DNA of 64,000 nucleotides, taken from assembly GCA_964648505.1 (NCBI GenBank), contig CAZYMI010000001.1, positions 150,986-214,985 on the forward strand, read 5' to 3'. Under the pieces are notes generated by a model that was given only the letters and a program-made list of their open reading frames with translations, did no database searches and was not told the DNA's origin. Source of the DNA: CAZYMI01 sp964648505 (GTDB lineage: Bacteria > Pseudomonadota > Alphaproteobacteria > Micavibrionales > Micavibrionaceae). This document shows positions 17,398 through 27,027 of the stretch, piece after piece (within the stretch, counting starts at the first letter, position 1; each line of letters begins with the position of its first letter). Both the position numbers and the translations under genes were made by a program.

Positions 17398-18502
17398 ATG
17401 CGCGCAGAAATCACCAATTTAAAAGAGGATATCGAAGCGGCCCTCGCGCTGCTGAGGAGGTCGCTTTGACTGGGATAACGCACTTTTAAAACTTGCCGAA
17501 CTGAATGCGCTCGCAGAAGACCCCAAGCTGTGGGACGATCCCAAAAAAGCGCAAAACTTGATGCGCGAAAGAACGCGGCTTGATCAAAAAATCAACGCGG
17601 TAAAGGGCATTGAACAACGGCTCCTTGATAATCTTGGCCTGATCGAAATGGGGGAAGAAGAAGGAGATCACGCAATTGTCAATGAAAGTGAAAAAGCACT
17701 GCGGAATCTTGTAAAAGAAGCACGTAAAAGGCAAATTGATGCCTTGCTTTCAGGTGAAGCTGACGGCAACGATGCTTATCTGGAAGTGAATGCCGGCGCA
17801 GGCGGCACCGAAGCACAGGATTGGGCCAGCATGCTGATGCGTATGTATACGCGCTGGGCAGAACAGCATGATTACAAGGTTTTTCTGGTGGACCAATCAG
17901 ACGGGGAAGAAGCCGGTATCAAAGGCGCTACCATCAAAATTGAAGGCGATCAGGCTTACGGATGGCTGAAAACAGAAAGCGGGGTGCACCGCCTTGTGCG
18001 CATATCACCTTTTGATTCAAATGACCGCCGGCACACAAGTTTTGCATCCGTTATTATTTCGCCTGTCATTAATGAGGACGTAGAAGTCGTCATTGATGAA
18101 AAAGACCTGCGTGTAGATACTTACAGATCATCAGGCGCGGGTGGCCAGCACGTCAATAAAACAGACAGCGCGATCAGGTTAACCCACTTACCCACAGGCG
18201 TTGTTGTGGCGTGTCAAAATCAAAGATCCCAGCACGCAAACCGAGCCACCGCCATGGAAATGTTGCGTGGAAAACTTTATGAACTGGAACTCAAAAAACG
18301 TGAGGCTCATCTGGCTGGTTTTCAAGCAGAAAAAACCGATATTGGCTGGGGCCATCAGATCAGGTCCTATGTATTGCAGCCCTACCAGATGATTAAAGAT
18401 CTGCGCACAGAAGTTGAAACCACCGATTCGCAAGCCGTTCTGGATGGGGATATTGATATGTTCCTTGAAGCTGCGCTTGCAGCAGGGCTTAAAAATAAGT
18501 AA
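17398..18502 (+). CDS. prfB: Peptide chain release factor 2, with programmed +1 frameshift
   Basis: RF2 terminates translation at UGA and UAA. The gene is in two frames: 17398-17466 (23 codons), then TGA at 17467-17469, then continuing in +1 from GAC at 17468 to 18502, 367 residues in total as is usual. The second part shows codon-reading tripeptide SPF (RISPFDSND, near residue 203) and the peptidyl-hydrolysis loop GAGGQHVNKTDSAI (near 247). Reading only from internal ATG 17558 would lose the N-terminal coiled-coil domain. Frameshifting makes synthesis autoregulated: when RF2 is scarce the UGA pause lengthens and ribosomes slip. Confidence 0.96.
17455..17470 (+). promoter_or_regulatory. prfB recoding site (internal Shine-Dalgarno plus slippery stop)
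   Basis: AGGAGG (17455-17460), a 3-base spacer TCG, then CTTTGAC (17464-17470). This is the classical RF2 arrangement of SD-like hexamer, 3 bases, CUU, UGA, C. Slippage of the CUU tRNA onto UUU lets the ribosome bypass the in-frame UGA. The internal SD is a full consensus match. Confidence 0.95.
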
Positions 18503-18538
18503 TTGCACCCTTGCTTGAAGCTTTCTAAAGTAGAATCT

Positions 18539-19270
18539 ATGCGCCTAACATCATTGATTATATTTTTCAGCGTTCTAACTTTTCCGTTTTTTGCCAGCGC
18601 AGGCTTTGAGGGAAATTTCCAATCATTGGAAGTAACTGACGACCCTTTTATCGTCTCCACTCAAAAAGCATCACTGCCTCCAAGCCCACCTTCGGCGCAG
18701 GCCGGTACGTTCGTGCAAAGCTGGCGGGGGCGCAAGGGCGAATCTATCCACCTTGTTTTAAAACGCTGGGCTGAACGCGCTCATCATGATTTGGTTTGGG
18801 ATTCTAGCCGCTCGGTAACTTTAAAATCCGATTTTACTGCCTTTGGCACATTCGAAGACGCCGTCTCCGCCCTTTTAGCCAAGAATAACCTTCAAGATAT
18901 TCAAACTGAAATTCGACCTGAAGGTTTGACTTATTCAACACAACCTGATGCTCAGCCTGTTTTATTATCCCCTGAAATTGAACCTCTGGTCACAAGCGCT
19001 TTTGGTAAAATGCAACGCTGGCGGGGCCTGCGTGGGGCAAACTTGAAAGAAGTTTTTGAGGTATGGGCAGAAGATGCGGGCATAACCCTGATCTGGGGGG
19101 TATCTGACCAGTTAGCCTTGCAATCTTCTATCAATGAAACAGCGCGTTTTTCCGATATCGTCAATAAAGCATTGGAACAATTCCAAAAACTGCCCGGAAG
19201 GCCTGTTGCAAGGCTTTATACGGCTGGCAACCCCACACTGGTTGTAGCCCCTGAGGGGGCTGGCATTTAA
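18539..19270 (+). CDS. Periplasmic protein with two TcpQ/PilL_N-like repeats
   Basis: 243 residues from ATG 18539, chosen because it places a clean signal peptide (ends near ASA, residue 20) at the N-terminus. Two similar units follow: WRGRKGESIHLVLKRWAERA with H-D-L-V-W-D, and WRGLRGANLKEVFEVWAEDA with I-T-L-I-W-G. These match the domain of toxin-coregulated pilus protein Q (TcpQ C-terminal), which in known systems helps secretin or pilus assembly. No pilus or secretin genes are in the window, so the partner is unknown. Forty-eight bases separate it from the following coiled-coil gene, probably an operon. Confidence 0.72.
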   Translation: MRLTSLIIFFSVLTFPFFASAGFEGNFQSLEVTDDPFIVSTQKASLPPSPPSAQAGTFVQSWRGRKGESIHLVLKRWAERAHHDLVWDSSRSVTLKSDFTAFGTFEDAVSALLAKNNLQDIQTEIRPEGLTYSTQPDAQPVLLSPEIEPLVTSAFGKMQRWRGLRGANLKEVFEVWAEDAGITLIWGVSDQLALQSSINETARFSDIVNKALEQFQKLPGRPVARLYTAGNPTLVVAPEGAGI

Positions 19271-19318
19271 GCCCCTTTATGTACATAATAGAGCCAGATT
19301 TTTAGATGAGGTTTTAAA

Positions 19319-21946
19319 ATGCGCGTTCCAATTCTTTTTGCATTACTCACAAGTATTTCGCTTGGCGCACTCTCGTTACCGATTCCTGCGGATGCTGCCT
19401 CTACTTTGCAAAGCCCGTCAGGGCCCTGGACAATTACAAAATCTGAGAAAAAAAACGATGCGCGCGCCTCTTATTGCACCATAAGCCGAAAATTTTCTGG
19501 CGATGTTGTTTTTAATTACGCGCGCAATGGTGACGGTGCTTTATCTGTTGCTTTTGACTTTTCAAACAAGGAGCTGGATAAAAATGCCAGCTATACCGTT
19601 AATCTGGATCCGGGTGGAAACAAAGCGCGTGAATTTCAAGCGCGTCCCATTACACCACGCGTCATTCTGGTTAGCCTTGGAACAGATGAAAAGTTTGAAC
19701 AGGCCTTGATGGGCACAGAAGAGCTTTCCGTGACAATTGCAGGTGAACCTGTAAAATTAGCCGTTGATGAATTTTCAACTCAAGCTTCTAAACTTAAGGA
19801 ATGCGTTGCCAGTCTTGCCCGCAAACCTGCTGAAGAGAAAATTGCTGCGGCCAACAAAACGCCTGCTCCCACACCTCCATCCGATGATGAACCTGAGCTT
19901 ACGCAAAATCAGCCTGCGAAGGTGATGCGTATGACAGATGATGCGCCTTTGAAACCATCGCCTGATACTTTACTAAAAGACCAATCGGCCCCTGCAATAA
20001 ATGCAAATCCTGCTGTCAGTTTTGAGGCGACCGAACGATTGTCTATTCTTGAAAAAGAAAACAACGAACTTAAAAGTGCGTTGGCAAAAGCATCCCAAAC
20101 AGTCCCGCAAACGCCGCCTGTTATAAAAGAAAACAATGATGCTCTTAAAAATGCACTTGCTGAAAAAGAAGATCTTGAACAAAAACTTGCCGCGCAATCA
20201 CAAGAACTGTCTGCGATAAAAGAAGCGCAGGCAAAAACTGTGCAAAGTGAAGATCTGACAGCATCGCTCAAAGATAAGCTGGCTGCTCTTGAATCTGAAA
20301 ATACATCCCTTAAAGAAGCGCAGGCAAAACTTACGCCCGTAGAGCCTTTAAAAGCCCAAATTGAAGCCCTTCAATCAGAAAAAGGGGCTCTGGCAAACGC
20401 AGCGGCTGAGCGCGATCAGCTTAAAATCGAGCTTGCAAAACTAAAAGAAGATGCTGCCAAGGCATCAGCTGCGCCTGTGCCTACCAGCGCGGAACCTGTT
20501 GTAAAGCCTGACCCCGCACAAGCCGAAAAAATTCGCCTACTTGAACAGGAAGTCACCAACCTAACAAGTGAAAATAAAATGTTGGCTGAAAAGGCAAAAA
20601 TTTCTTTGCCCGATAACGCCATGAAGGACGCTGAAATTAAAGGGCTTAAAGATGATCTTCAAAGGTTAAAAGAAGCCAATGGTCGCCTTGAAGACGATTT
20701 GGCGGCAACCCTTGTATCGTCTAAATCGGGTTCTCCCATGCCGCCCCCTTTGCCGATTGGGGATGACGTGAACGAGCAGGCTATTGCCGCCCTCAATGAA
20801 CAAGTCGCAGCTTTGGAGACAGAAAACACAGCCCTAAAAGACCAGATCAGCAAAATTCCGCAGAATGAAAAATTAAAAGATTTGGTCTCTATGGAACAGC
20901 CTTTACGCGAAGAAATTCGCAGTTTGCGTGCCCAACTTGATGAATCGCGCGCTCATATTCAAGCTGTATCCTCAAATATTGATCAAGCCCGTGCCAAAAT
21001 TAATGCGGACCAGATGAGTGTTTCAAGTAAAAACTGGGATCTTGAACAGGCCACGCGCCGTTATCAGGAATCAGAACGCGAAGTTCAGCGCCTGTCTTTA
21101 CAACTCGAACAACAAAAAGTTCAATGCACCAATTCAAAACGCGAACTTGAATATATGATGTTCGACCCGCAAACCGCGCCAGCTGCTCAAACCGCTTTGC
21201 TCAATTCGCTGGAAGATAAACTGGCCGCGCAAGAAAAACAGCTTGCATCATTAGGGGCACGATCATCCGGCAACACCGCAACTTTGCGTATGCTTGCAAA
21301 ACCTACTGCGCCGCCTTCTGAACCTGCGCTGGTATCTCTGGGCCCTGCATCGGGTGCAGATCAAGGTGCCGATAGCATGAATGCTGATAACAGCGTCTTA
21401 AGTGTACCTTTACCTGCTTTGCAGCCCCAGCGTGTCGCCCCTGTCCCACCCGCTTCTGAAAGGTTACCTTCAACCGCATCATTAACACCGCAAAATGTTC
21501 CTACTGGTCGCGCGCACTTTTTATCTCCACAGGAATTTCAAACCGTTCTGGTTGATGCGCAAGTGGCCGTTTCAGGCCCGGTTCAAAAACTTACAAAATC
21601 AACCGCGCCAAACGCATTGCGCTGGGATACCGGGCAAACATTTGGTTCACTTGAACAACGCGAAGCAAAAGACCCGAACGCATTCAGAACACTTGTGCAA
21701 GGGTATCTTGATCGCACAAAAACACGCTGCAAAGGTGATTTTGCTGCATCCCCTGCCTCTGTTAGTGCAAGCGGTGTTTCGGCTTATGATATTGCGTGCG
21801 TCAGCGGCAAGCAAAGCTCATCCGCTGCTGTCGCCTTCTTTTTAAAAGATGGGATCTTTAACGTGATTGCCCATGAAGCTGCGCCAGCGCAGGTGAATAT
21901 GGCGATGGAAGCACGCGATAAAATCGTCAAGCAAATCGTACGATAG
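19319..21946 (+). CDS. Large secreted coiled-coil protein, unknown function
   Basis: 875 residues. Signal peptide ends near PADA/A (residue 27). Residues about 30-165 form a beta-rich domain with two cysteines (SYCTIS and LKECVAS), vaguely like invasion-associated locus B proteins. A Pro-rich linker follows, then a long heptad region (about 235-620) full of E-N-x-x-L repeats, a second Pro/Ala/Ser linker, and a C-terminal globular domain (about 740-875) with two further cysteines. Predicted periplasmic. The paired TcpQ-like gene suggests an envelope complex. No named family recognised. Confidence 0.7.
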   Translation: MRVPILFALLTSISLGALSLPIPADAASTLQSPSGPWTITKSEKKNDARASYCTISRKFSGDVVFNYARNGDGALSVAFDFSNKELDKNASYTVNLDPGGNKAREFQARPITPRVILVSLGTDEKFEQALMGTEELSVTIAGEPVKLAVDEFSTQASKLKECVASLARKPAEEKIAAANKTPAPTPPSDDEPELTQNQPAKVMRMTDDAPLKPSPDTLLKDQSAPAINANPAVSFEATERLSILEKENNELKSALAKASQTVPQTPPVIKENNDALKNALAEKEDLEQKLAAQSQELSAIKEAQAKTVQSEDLTASLKDKLAALESENTSLKEAQAKLTPVEPLKAQIEALQSEKGALANAAAERDQLKIELAKLKEDAAKASAAPVPTSAEPVVKPDPAQAEKIRLLEQEVTNLTSENKMLAEKAKISLPDNAMKDAEIKGLKDDLQRLKEANGRLEDDLAATLVSSKSGSPMPPPLPIGDDVNEQAIAALNEQVAALETENTALKDQISKIPQNEKLKDLVSMEQPLREEIRSLRAQLDESRAHIQAVSSNIDQARAKINADQMSVSSKNWDLEQATRRYQESEREVQRLSLQLEQQKVQCTNSKRELEYMMFDPQTAPAAQTALLNSLEDKLAAQEKQLASLGARSSGNTATLRMLAKPTAPPSEPALVSLGPASGADQGADSMNADNSVLSVPLPALQPQRVAPVPPASERLPSTASLTPQNVPTGRAHFLSPQEFQTVLVDAQVAVSGPVQKLTKSTAPNALRWDTGQTFGSLEQREAKDPNAFRTLVQGYLDRTKTRCKGDFAASPASVSASGVSAYDIACVSGKQSSSAAVAFFLKDGIFNVIAHEAAPAQVNMAMEARDKIVKQIVR

Positions 21947-21949
21947 ATA

Positions 21950-22909
21950 TCAGTTAATGGTTTTAGGGCTTTCATCTTCCTGACGAATTGACTGCGGATC
22001 AAAACAAAAGTCACGGCTGCAAAATTCACAATGCATCACAATTTGACCCTCAACCGTCATATACTCAAGGTCATCACCCGACATTAAATTTAAAATACTG
22101 CGTAACTTTGGTTCCGTACACCGGCATCCTTTTCGAACAGGCATCGCTTTATAAACCCTAACGCCTTCTTCATGGAACAACCTAAATAATAATTCATTCG
22201 CAGGTATAGCTGCACTAGTCAGCTCATCATCCTTACAGCTTGCAAGCAGCATATTAGACCGCACCCAGTCTTCTTTTAAAGAATGGTCAGAACGCTGGGC
22301 ACGCTTGTCATCTTCAGGCATGTGCTGAAGCATGATAGCGCCCGCACGCCAGCCTTTATCTGTTCTTTCAACGGAAAGCTTTATGCCCGTGCCAATCTGT
22401 TCAGACTGGGTAAAATAATTGTTCATGCTTGCAAGCAGTCCGGCATCGTCCATTTGCACGATACCTTGATATCGTTCTGCATGGTCACCTTGATCCACGG
22501 TAAATGCCACATACCCCTTACCAAGAATATCAATAAAAGAAAATGACTCGCTTCCCGCCGCTTTTAGTTTTTCAAGCATACCGTCACGAAATGTTGCGCA
22601 AGCCCTTACATCGCCTGCGCTTGTAACATCTGCAATCAGCATTGAGACCGGCCCATCACCTTGCGCTTGAAACGTAAACACCCCCTCATACTTCATCATC
22701 GAAGATAAAAGCAGGGCCAATGTAGCCGCCTGCCCTAATAAATGCGCTACAGGCAGAGGATATTGATGAGGGGTCAGAACATCATCAAGCACTGACCCTA
22801 ACCGAACAATACGTCCGCGCAGGGCTGTGTTTTCCAGTTGAAAGGGCTGGATAATATTATCACCATCATTGTCATTTGCGTTCAACAGAACGTAATCAAT
22901 TTTTGCCAT
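21950..22909 (-). CDS. hslO: Hsp33 redox-regulated holdase chaperone
   Basis: 319 residues. Hsp33 binds unfolded proteins after oxidative unfolding of its C-terminal zinc switch. The four zinc cysteines are visible as GCRC (near residue 262) and CEFC (near 297), the family's C-x-C...C-x-x-C arrangement. The N-terminal domain carries the usual GRIVRLG and GDGPVSMLIADV blocks. It is convergent with the coiled-coil gene (3-base gap) and lies 3 bases after the ABC permease gene on the same strand, probably one transcript. Confidence 0.95.
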   Translation of the reverse strand: MAKIDYVLLNANDNDGDNIIQPFQLENTALRGRIVRLGSVLDDVLTPHQYPLPVAHLLGQAATLALLLSSMMKYEGVFTFQAQGDGPVSMLIADVTSAGDVRACATFRDGMLEKLKAAGSESFSFIDILGKGYVAFTVDQGDHAERYQGIVQMDDAGLLASMNNYFTQSEQIGTGIKLSVERTDKGWRAGAIMLQHMPEDDKRAQRSDHSLKEDWVRSNMLLASCKDDELTSAAIPANELLFRLFHEEGVRVYKAMPVRKGCRCTEPKLRSILNLMSGDDLEYMTVEGQIVMHCEFCSRDFCFDPQSIRQEDESPKTIN

Positions 22910-22912
22910 AGG

Positions 22913-23710
22913 TCAGGTTTTTATTTTATAGCCTTTTTCAAGAAGCCACAATGTCAGGAAAAACACAAAAATAATGGCGACCAGCAAAATGCCAAGACCA
23001 ATTTTCCAATCGCTTTCAGCAAAGCCAATAAAACCTGACCTAAAACCATCGATCATATAAAAAAACGGATTGATAAAGGCTAAATTCTGCCATGGTTCTG
23101 GAAGGGACCGAGCATCATAAAATGTACCGGATAAAAATGTCAGGGGCGTAATAATAAAATTTGTTACCGCAGCAATATGATCAAACTTCTGAGACCATAG
23201 CCCCGCTAAAAGCCCAAGCCCTGAAAGTAAAAGGCACCCCAAAATGCCAAATGCCAGAATTTTAAAATAATTATCGACTTGCAAATGAACAAGTGGCATC
23301 AAAACACACACAGCTATAAAGCCAACCAGTATGCCCCTTAAAAGCCCGCCTGTAACAAAGCCAATTAAAAATTCAAGCGGTGAAATGGGGGGCATCAGCA
23401 CGTCAACAATATTGCCCTGCACTTTTGCAATCACAATTGAAGACGATGTATTAGCAAAAGCATTTTGTACCATCGTCATCATAATCAGGCCTGGTGCCAG
23501 AAAAAACATATAAGGAACATCCGCAATCATGCGGTTTGCCCCCCCTAACGCCATTGCAAAAATAGCATAAAATAATAAAAGTGTGATAACAGGGGCGATC
23601 AGGGTTTGTGTATAAACATTCAAAAAACGGCCCGTTTCACGACCAACCAAAGTTCGCAGCCCAACCCAGTTTATAAGCCCTATTTGCCTTGGCGGAGAGA
23701 ATTCGATCAT
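22913..23710 (-). CDS. ABC-2 type transporter permease
   Basis: 265 residues with about six hydrophobic helices. The ABC-2 permease signature is visible as a loop rich in S-P-L-E and the conserved segment TFLSGTFYDARSLPEPW before I-N-P-F-F-Y-M-I-D-G-F-R. This matches the YadH/NodJ type of permease, which exports polysaccharide, lipid or drugs. No ATPase gene is adjacent, so the partner lies elsewhere. The substrate cannot be told. Confidence 0.88.
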   Translation of the reverse strand: MIEFSPPRQIGLINWVGLRTLVGRETGRFLNVYTQTLIAPVITLLLFYAIFAMALGGANRMIADVPYMFFLAPGLIMMTMVQNAFANTSSSIVIAKVQGNIVDVLMPPISPLEFLIGFVTGGLLRGILVGFIAVCVLMPLVHLQVDNYFKILAFGILGCLLLSGLGLLAGLWSQKFDHIAAVTNFIITPLTFLSGTFYDARSLPEPWQNLAFINPFFYMIDGFRSGFIGFAESDWKIGLGILLVAIIFVFFLTLWLLEKGYKIKT

Positions 23711-23776
23711 GCCTATTTTACCCGAAAATATTGAGTTTTAAGTGATTTAAAGTAATCTATATACGTGGAGTTTCAA

Positions 23777-24331
23777 GTGAAACAAAGAACAAAAGATCGG
23801 ACGCCAAAAAATCGTCTACCCAAGCGCATTACCCTTGATTATCTGCGCAACTCAGGGCTGTTTTACCTTGAACGTTATCCGGCATCGGTTGCCCATTTCC
23901 GCTTTATTATGGCACAAAAAATCCACCGGTCCTGCAAAGCACATCCTGACCTTCAAGAACAAGAGTGTTTAAAGCTTCTAGAGGGCCTAATTCCAGACTT
24001 TATCAATAAAGGCTATTTAAATGATACGTTATATGCCCAAGGCCTTCTGACAACACTGCTTCAACGGGGCCTTTCCAAACGCATGATAAAACAGCGCCTT
24101 CAGCAAAAAGGTGTCCTTGCACCAAATCTGGAAAATAGTGATTTGCATTCAGCTCTTCGGCTTATGCGCCGCAGAAAGCTTGGCCCCTTTGCCCGCGCGC
24201 AAGATGAAAAATTACTAAAGCGTGCCTTTGGCGCATTGGGGCGTGCGGGGTTTGATTACGACACATGCCGCAAGGTCATCGATACATCCCGCCAGCATGC
24301 AGAAGATCTGCTGAGTGAAACTGATATTTAA
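23777..24331 (+). CDS. recX: RecX-family regulatory protein
   Basis: About 184 residues. RecX caps and inhibits RecA filaments. Three-helix repeat features are visible: Y-L-R-N-S-G-L-F-Y-L-E-R-Y-P-A-S, L-I-P-D-F-I-N-K-G-Y-L-N-D with Y-A-Q-G-L-L, RGLSKRMIKQRLQQKGV, and R-K-L-G-P-F followed by K-R-A-F-G-A-L-G-R-A-G-F. GTG 23777 is chosen because GGAG lies 6 bases upstream; GTG 23765 is possible. recA is not adjacent. It ends inside the convergent kinase gene by 4 bases. Confidence 0.85.
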   Translation: MKQRTKDRTPKNRLPKRITLDYLRNSGLFYLERYPASVAHFRFIMAQKIHRSCKAHPDLQEQECLKLLEGLIPDFINKGYLNDTLYAQGLLTTLLQRGLSKRMIKQRLQQKGVLAPNLENSDLHSALRLMRRRKLGPFARAQDEKLLKRAFGALGRAGFDYDTCRKVIDTSRQHAEDLLSETDI

Positions 24332-26892
24332 CGTTGTGCTTGTACTCGTTTTGCCGGGAAAATAAGCGACACTGTTGTGCCAACGCCTTTTTGTGAAATC
24401 ATATCAATATGCCCACTATGTAATCGCATCAAAGCAATCACAAGCGTAAGCCCTAAACCTGCGCCGCTGTCCGATCTGGTCATCGCATCTTCAGCGCGCC
24501 CGAAAGGTTGAAGAATTCTTTGAATTTCCTCTTCCTCAAGCCCAACCCCTGTATCGGTTACACTTAAACGAAAATCGCCATTCACCTCTAGGCCTGCTGT
24601 AACAGATATACGCCCGCCTGCAGGAGTGAACTTTATTGCGTTGGACATTAAATTCATGAGCATTTGCCTGACAGAAATTTCTTCAGCAATCAGCGTAGGT
24701 AAATTTTCAGGTAAATCAATTTTGATGATTTGCTGCTGACTATCGGCTTTAGATTGTGCACGTTCAACACAAACTTTCACAACTTTTGAAAGATCGATTA
24801 TGCTATCGTTAAGCTCTCTCTCTCCGGCATCAATACGGGAAAGATCAAGAATGTCATTGATAACACTCAGCAGACGCTTGCCGCTTTCATGAATATCTCG
24901 TGCATATTCCCAGTATGATCGCTGTTCTATTGCACCAAAAACTTCGTTTTTGATAATTTCAGAAAATCCGATGATTGCATTCAAAGGTGTCCTGAGTTCA
25001 TGGCTCATATTAGCCAGAAATTCTGATTTTACCTTGCTGGCAATATCAGAAGATATTTTTGCTTCTCTCAGGGCTGTTTCAGCATTTTTTCTGTCTGTAA
25101 TATTCTCGATACTGCCTTCAAAATAGATGATGTTACCTAAATCATCCTTCACCGCCCTTGCGCTTTCACTAACCCAGATTGAAACACCATCACGCCTGAC
25201 AGCTTCACTTTCAACATTCACAATCAGCCCATCATCAAGCAATTTTTGTACAATACCCTGACGGTCTTTCTGCCTTGCAAATAAAGTTTTATGTGCGTTG
25301 CGTACCTCGCGCATCATTTGGTCAGTATTCTCATATCCAAAAATTGAAACCATAGCCGGGTTTGCAAGCAGAATCTGACCATCAGGGGATATCTGATAAA
25401 TACCTGCCGGCGCGTTTTCCCAAATGCTACGGTATTTTTTTTCTGCTTCAGAAAGAGCTCTTTCAGCTCGACGCCTTTCTTCAATATCCGTGATTGTACC
25501 AACAGCTCGTGATTGTTGATTTTCATCTTTACGCAGCATCGAAAAAGCAAGTTCTACAGCGTGGTACGTGCCATCAGATGTACGCAAACGCGTGATGGTG
25601 CGATAAGCTGTACCAATACCTGTGACAAGCATAGAAAATTGACGACGCTGATCTTCTTGATCGCTTGGATACAGCATATCAAAAAGATTGAGACCAATTG
25701 TACGATCACGTTCAAACCCGGTTGTACGGCTCCAGGTTTGATTCACAAATCGAATTGTGCCGTCCGTATCTGTTTCAAAAATAATATCACTGATCGAATC
25801 GATGATAGCCTTATGTTCCCGTTCAGATTTGCGAATAGCGTGGTTTAATCGATCAGTTTGATGAACCTGCGAATTCAGCTCCATGTTTTTTTGTGACAAG
25901 GCTTTGTTCATAGACCGCAGCCGTAAAGACTGGGTTTGATTGTTATGAACATATAAAGTGCCAAACAAAGACAACACTGCGCCAAATGCCAGCATAAACA
26001 AAGGCACCTGTTCTAAAACTTCCAGCTTCCCGGATTGCCAAAGTTCCAGCTTGACTATCAAGGGCTGCTTACCCACCAAAACATTTCGACTGGTACGGTG
26101 CCCAACAACCTTGCCATGATCGTTTCTTTCCATCTTCAGCAACACTTCACCTTGCGGTGCTGTAATTTCAAGAGAACGAATAGATTCTTTTCCCGTCAAC
26201 CATTCCAGATCAATAAACCTATCCATGCGTGTTAACGCCACGACCACATCTTGTGAACTGCGAAGATTTTTATGAGGCATCATTAAAGCAAAAGGCCTTA
26301 TTTCAATCAAAGGGTTCTCTCTGATCTTTGCAAAACTTGTTTGAGGAAGATTAGAGATGATAACCATATCTTGTGTTAACGCCTGTGCTTTCTGAAGGAT
26401 TTGAACGCGCATATCGCTTGAAAGGGCTCGCAAACCTGTTTGATACGCTGGATAGGGATCAACATTAGAAATAAGACCGTTGATTGTTGATGTTGAAGCA
26501 ACACTGCTTGGAAACAAAAAAATCTGATCAAACGATGGTGATATGCGTCTGATCGCTTCAAACAAATCTTTCTGAGCATTCGGTACGTTGCCCGACATTT
26601 TTAACGCTTCATTGAGCGAAGTAAAATCCCGCGCTAAATCATTTGCTGCAAATGTTATTGTCTGCACATAGTCTTGCCCCATTTGCGCATATTCTTCTTT
26701 TAAAACGCCTTGTATAAAAAGCGTCAGTACCAAAAACGCAGTGATGGTTAAAATAACGCCATTGATAAGAACAATCATCTGCGCCGCACGCGCTTTCACC
26801 CATCCTGCAAAACCGGGTGGATGTTCAATGTGTTTTTGGGTTATTTTTGTCTCAGAAACCATAATTGATAATACTTCACCCCTGAAATTCAT
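24328..26892 (-). CDS. Membrane PAS-domain hybrid-free sensor histidine kinase
   Basis: 854 residues. Transmembrane helix near 35-60, a large probably periplasmic sensor (about 60-305), a second helix near 310-325, two PAS domains with PAC motifs (about 360-480 and 490-610), then HisKA with the phosphorylated His in MSHELRTPLNAIIGFSE (near residue 630), and an ATPase domain with N-box LMNLMSNAIKF, G1 DTGVGL and G2 GAGLGLT. No receiver domain. The partner regulator is not adjacent. Starts at ATG 26892 (AGG 6 bases upstream) or ATG 26862 are both possible. Confidence 0.88.
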   Translation of the reverse strand: MNFRGEVLSIMVSETKITQKHIEHPPGFAGWVKARAAQMIVLINGVILTITAFLVLTLFIQGVLKEEYAQMGQDYVQTITFAANDLARDFTSLNEALKMSGNVPNAQKDLFEAIRRISPSFDQIFLFPSSVASTSTINGLISNVDPYPAYQTGLRALSSDMRVQILQKAQALTQDMVIISNLPQTSFAKIRENPLIEIRPFALMMPHKNLRSSQDVVVALTRMDRFIDLEWLTGKESIRSLEITAPQGEVLLKMERNDHGKVVGHRTSRNVLVGKQPLIVKLELWQSGKLEVLEQVPLFMLAFGAVLSLFGTLYVHNNQTQSLRLRSMNKALSQKNMELNSQVHQTDRLNHAIRKSEREHKAIIDSISDIIFETDTDGTIRFVNQTWSRTTGFERDRTIGLNLFDMLYPSDQEDQRRQFSMLVTGIGTAYRTITRLRTSDGTYHAVELAFSMLRKDENQQSRAVGTITDIEERRRAERALSEAEKKYRSIWENAPAGIYQISPDGQILLANPAMVSIFGYENTDQMMREVRNAHKTLFARQKDRQGIVQKLLDDGLIVNVESEAVRRDGVSIWVSESARAVKDDLGNIIYFEGSIENITDRKNAETALREAKISSDIASKVKSEFLANMSHELRTPLNAIIGFSEIIKNEVFGAIEQRSYWEYARDIHESGKRLLSVINDILDLSRIDAGERELNDSIIDLSKVVKVCVERAQSKADSQQQIIKIDLPENLPTLIAEEISVRQMLMNLMSNAIKFTPAGGRISVTAGLEVNGDFRLSVTDTGVGLEEEEIQRILQPFGRAEDAMTRSDSGAGLGLTLVIALMRLHSGHIDMISQKGVGTTVSLIFPAKRVQAQR

Positions 26893-26967
26893 TCTAGCCT
26901 GACAGCAGAGAGTTAAACATTTAATAATATTGATAGATTCACATGATTCCTAAAATTAGAGGCCGAT

Positions 26968-26996
26968 TTGACCAATTGGTCGGAATTCCTTAATAT
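26968..26996 (+). promoter_or_regulatory. Phasin promoter with embedded palindromic operator
   Basis: TTGACC (26968-26973), a 17-base spacer and TAATAT (26991-26996) form a good sigma-70-type promoter 32 bases upstream of the phasin ATG. The perfect 12-base palindrome GACCAATTGGTC (26970-26981) covers most of the -35 box and the spacer, the position expected for a repressor operator. PhaR is the obvious candidate by function, but the sequence is not a known PhaR site that I recognise. Confidence 0.55.
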
Positions 26997-27027
26997 TGGG
27001 TCGCTTATCACCCTTTAAGGAAAACAC

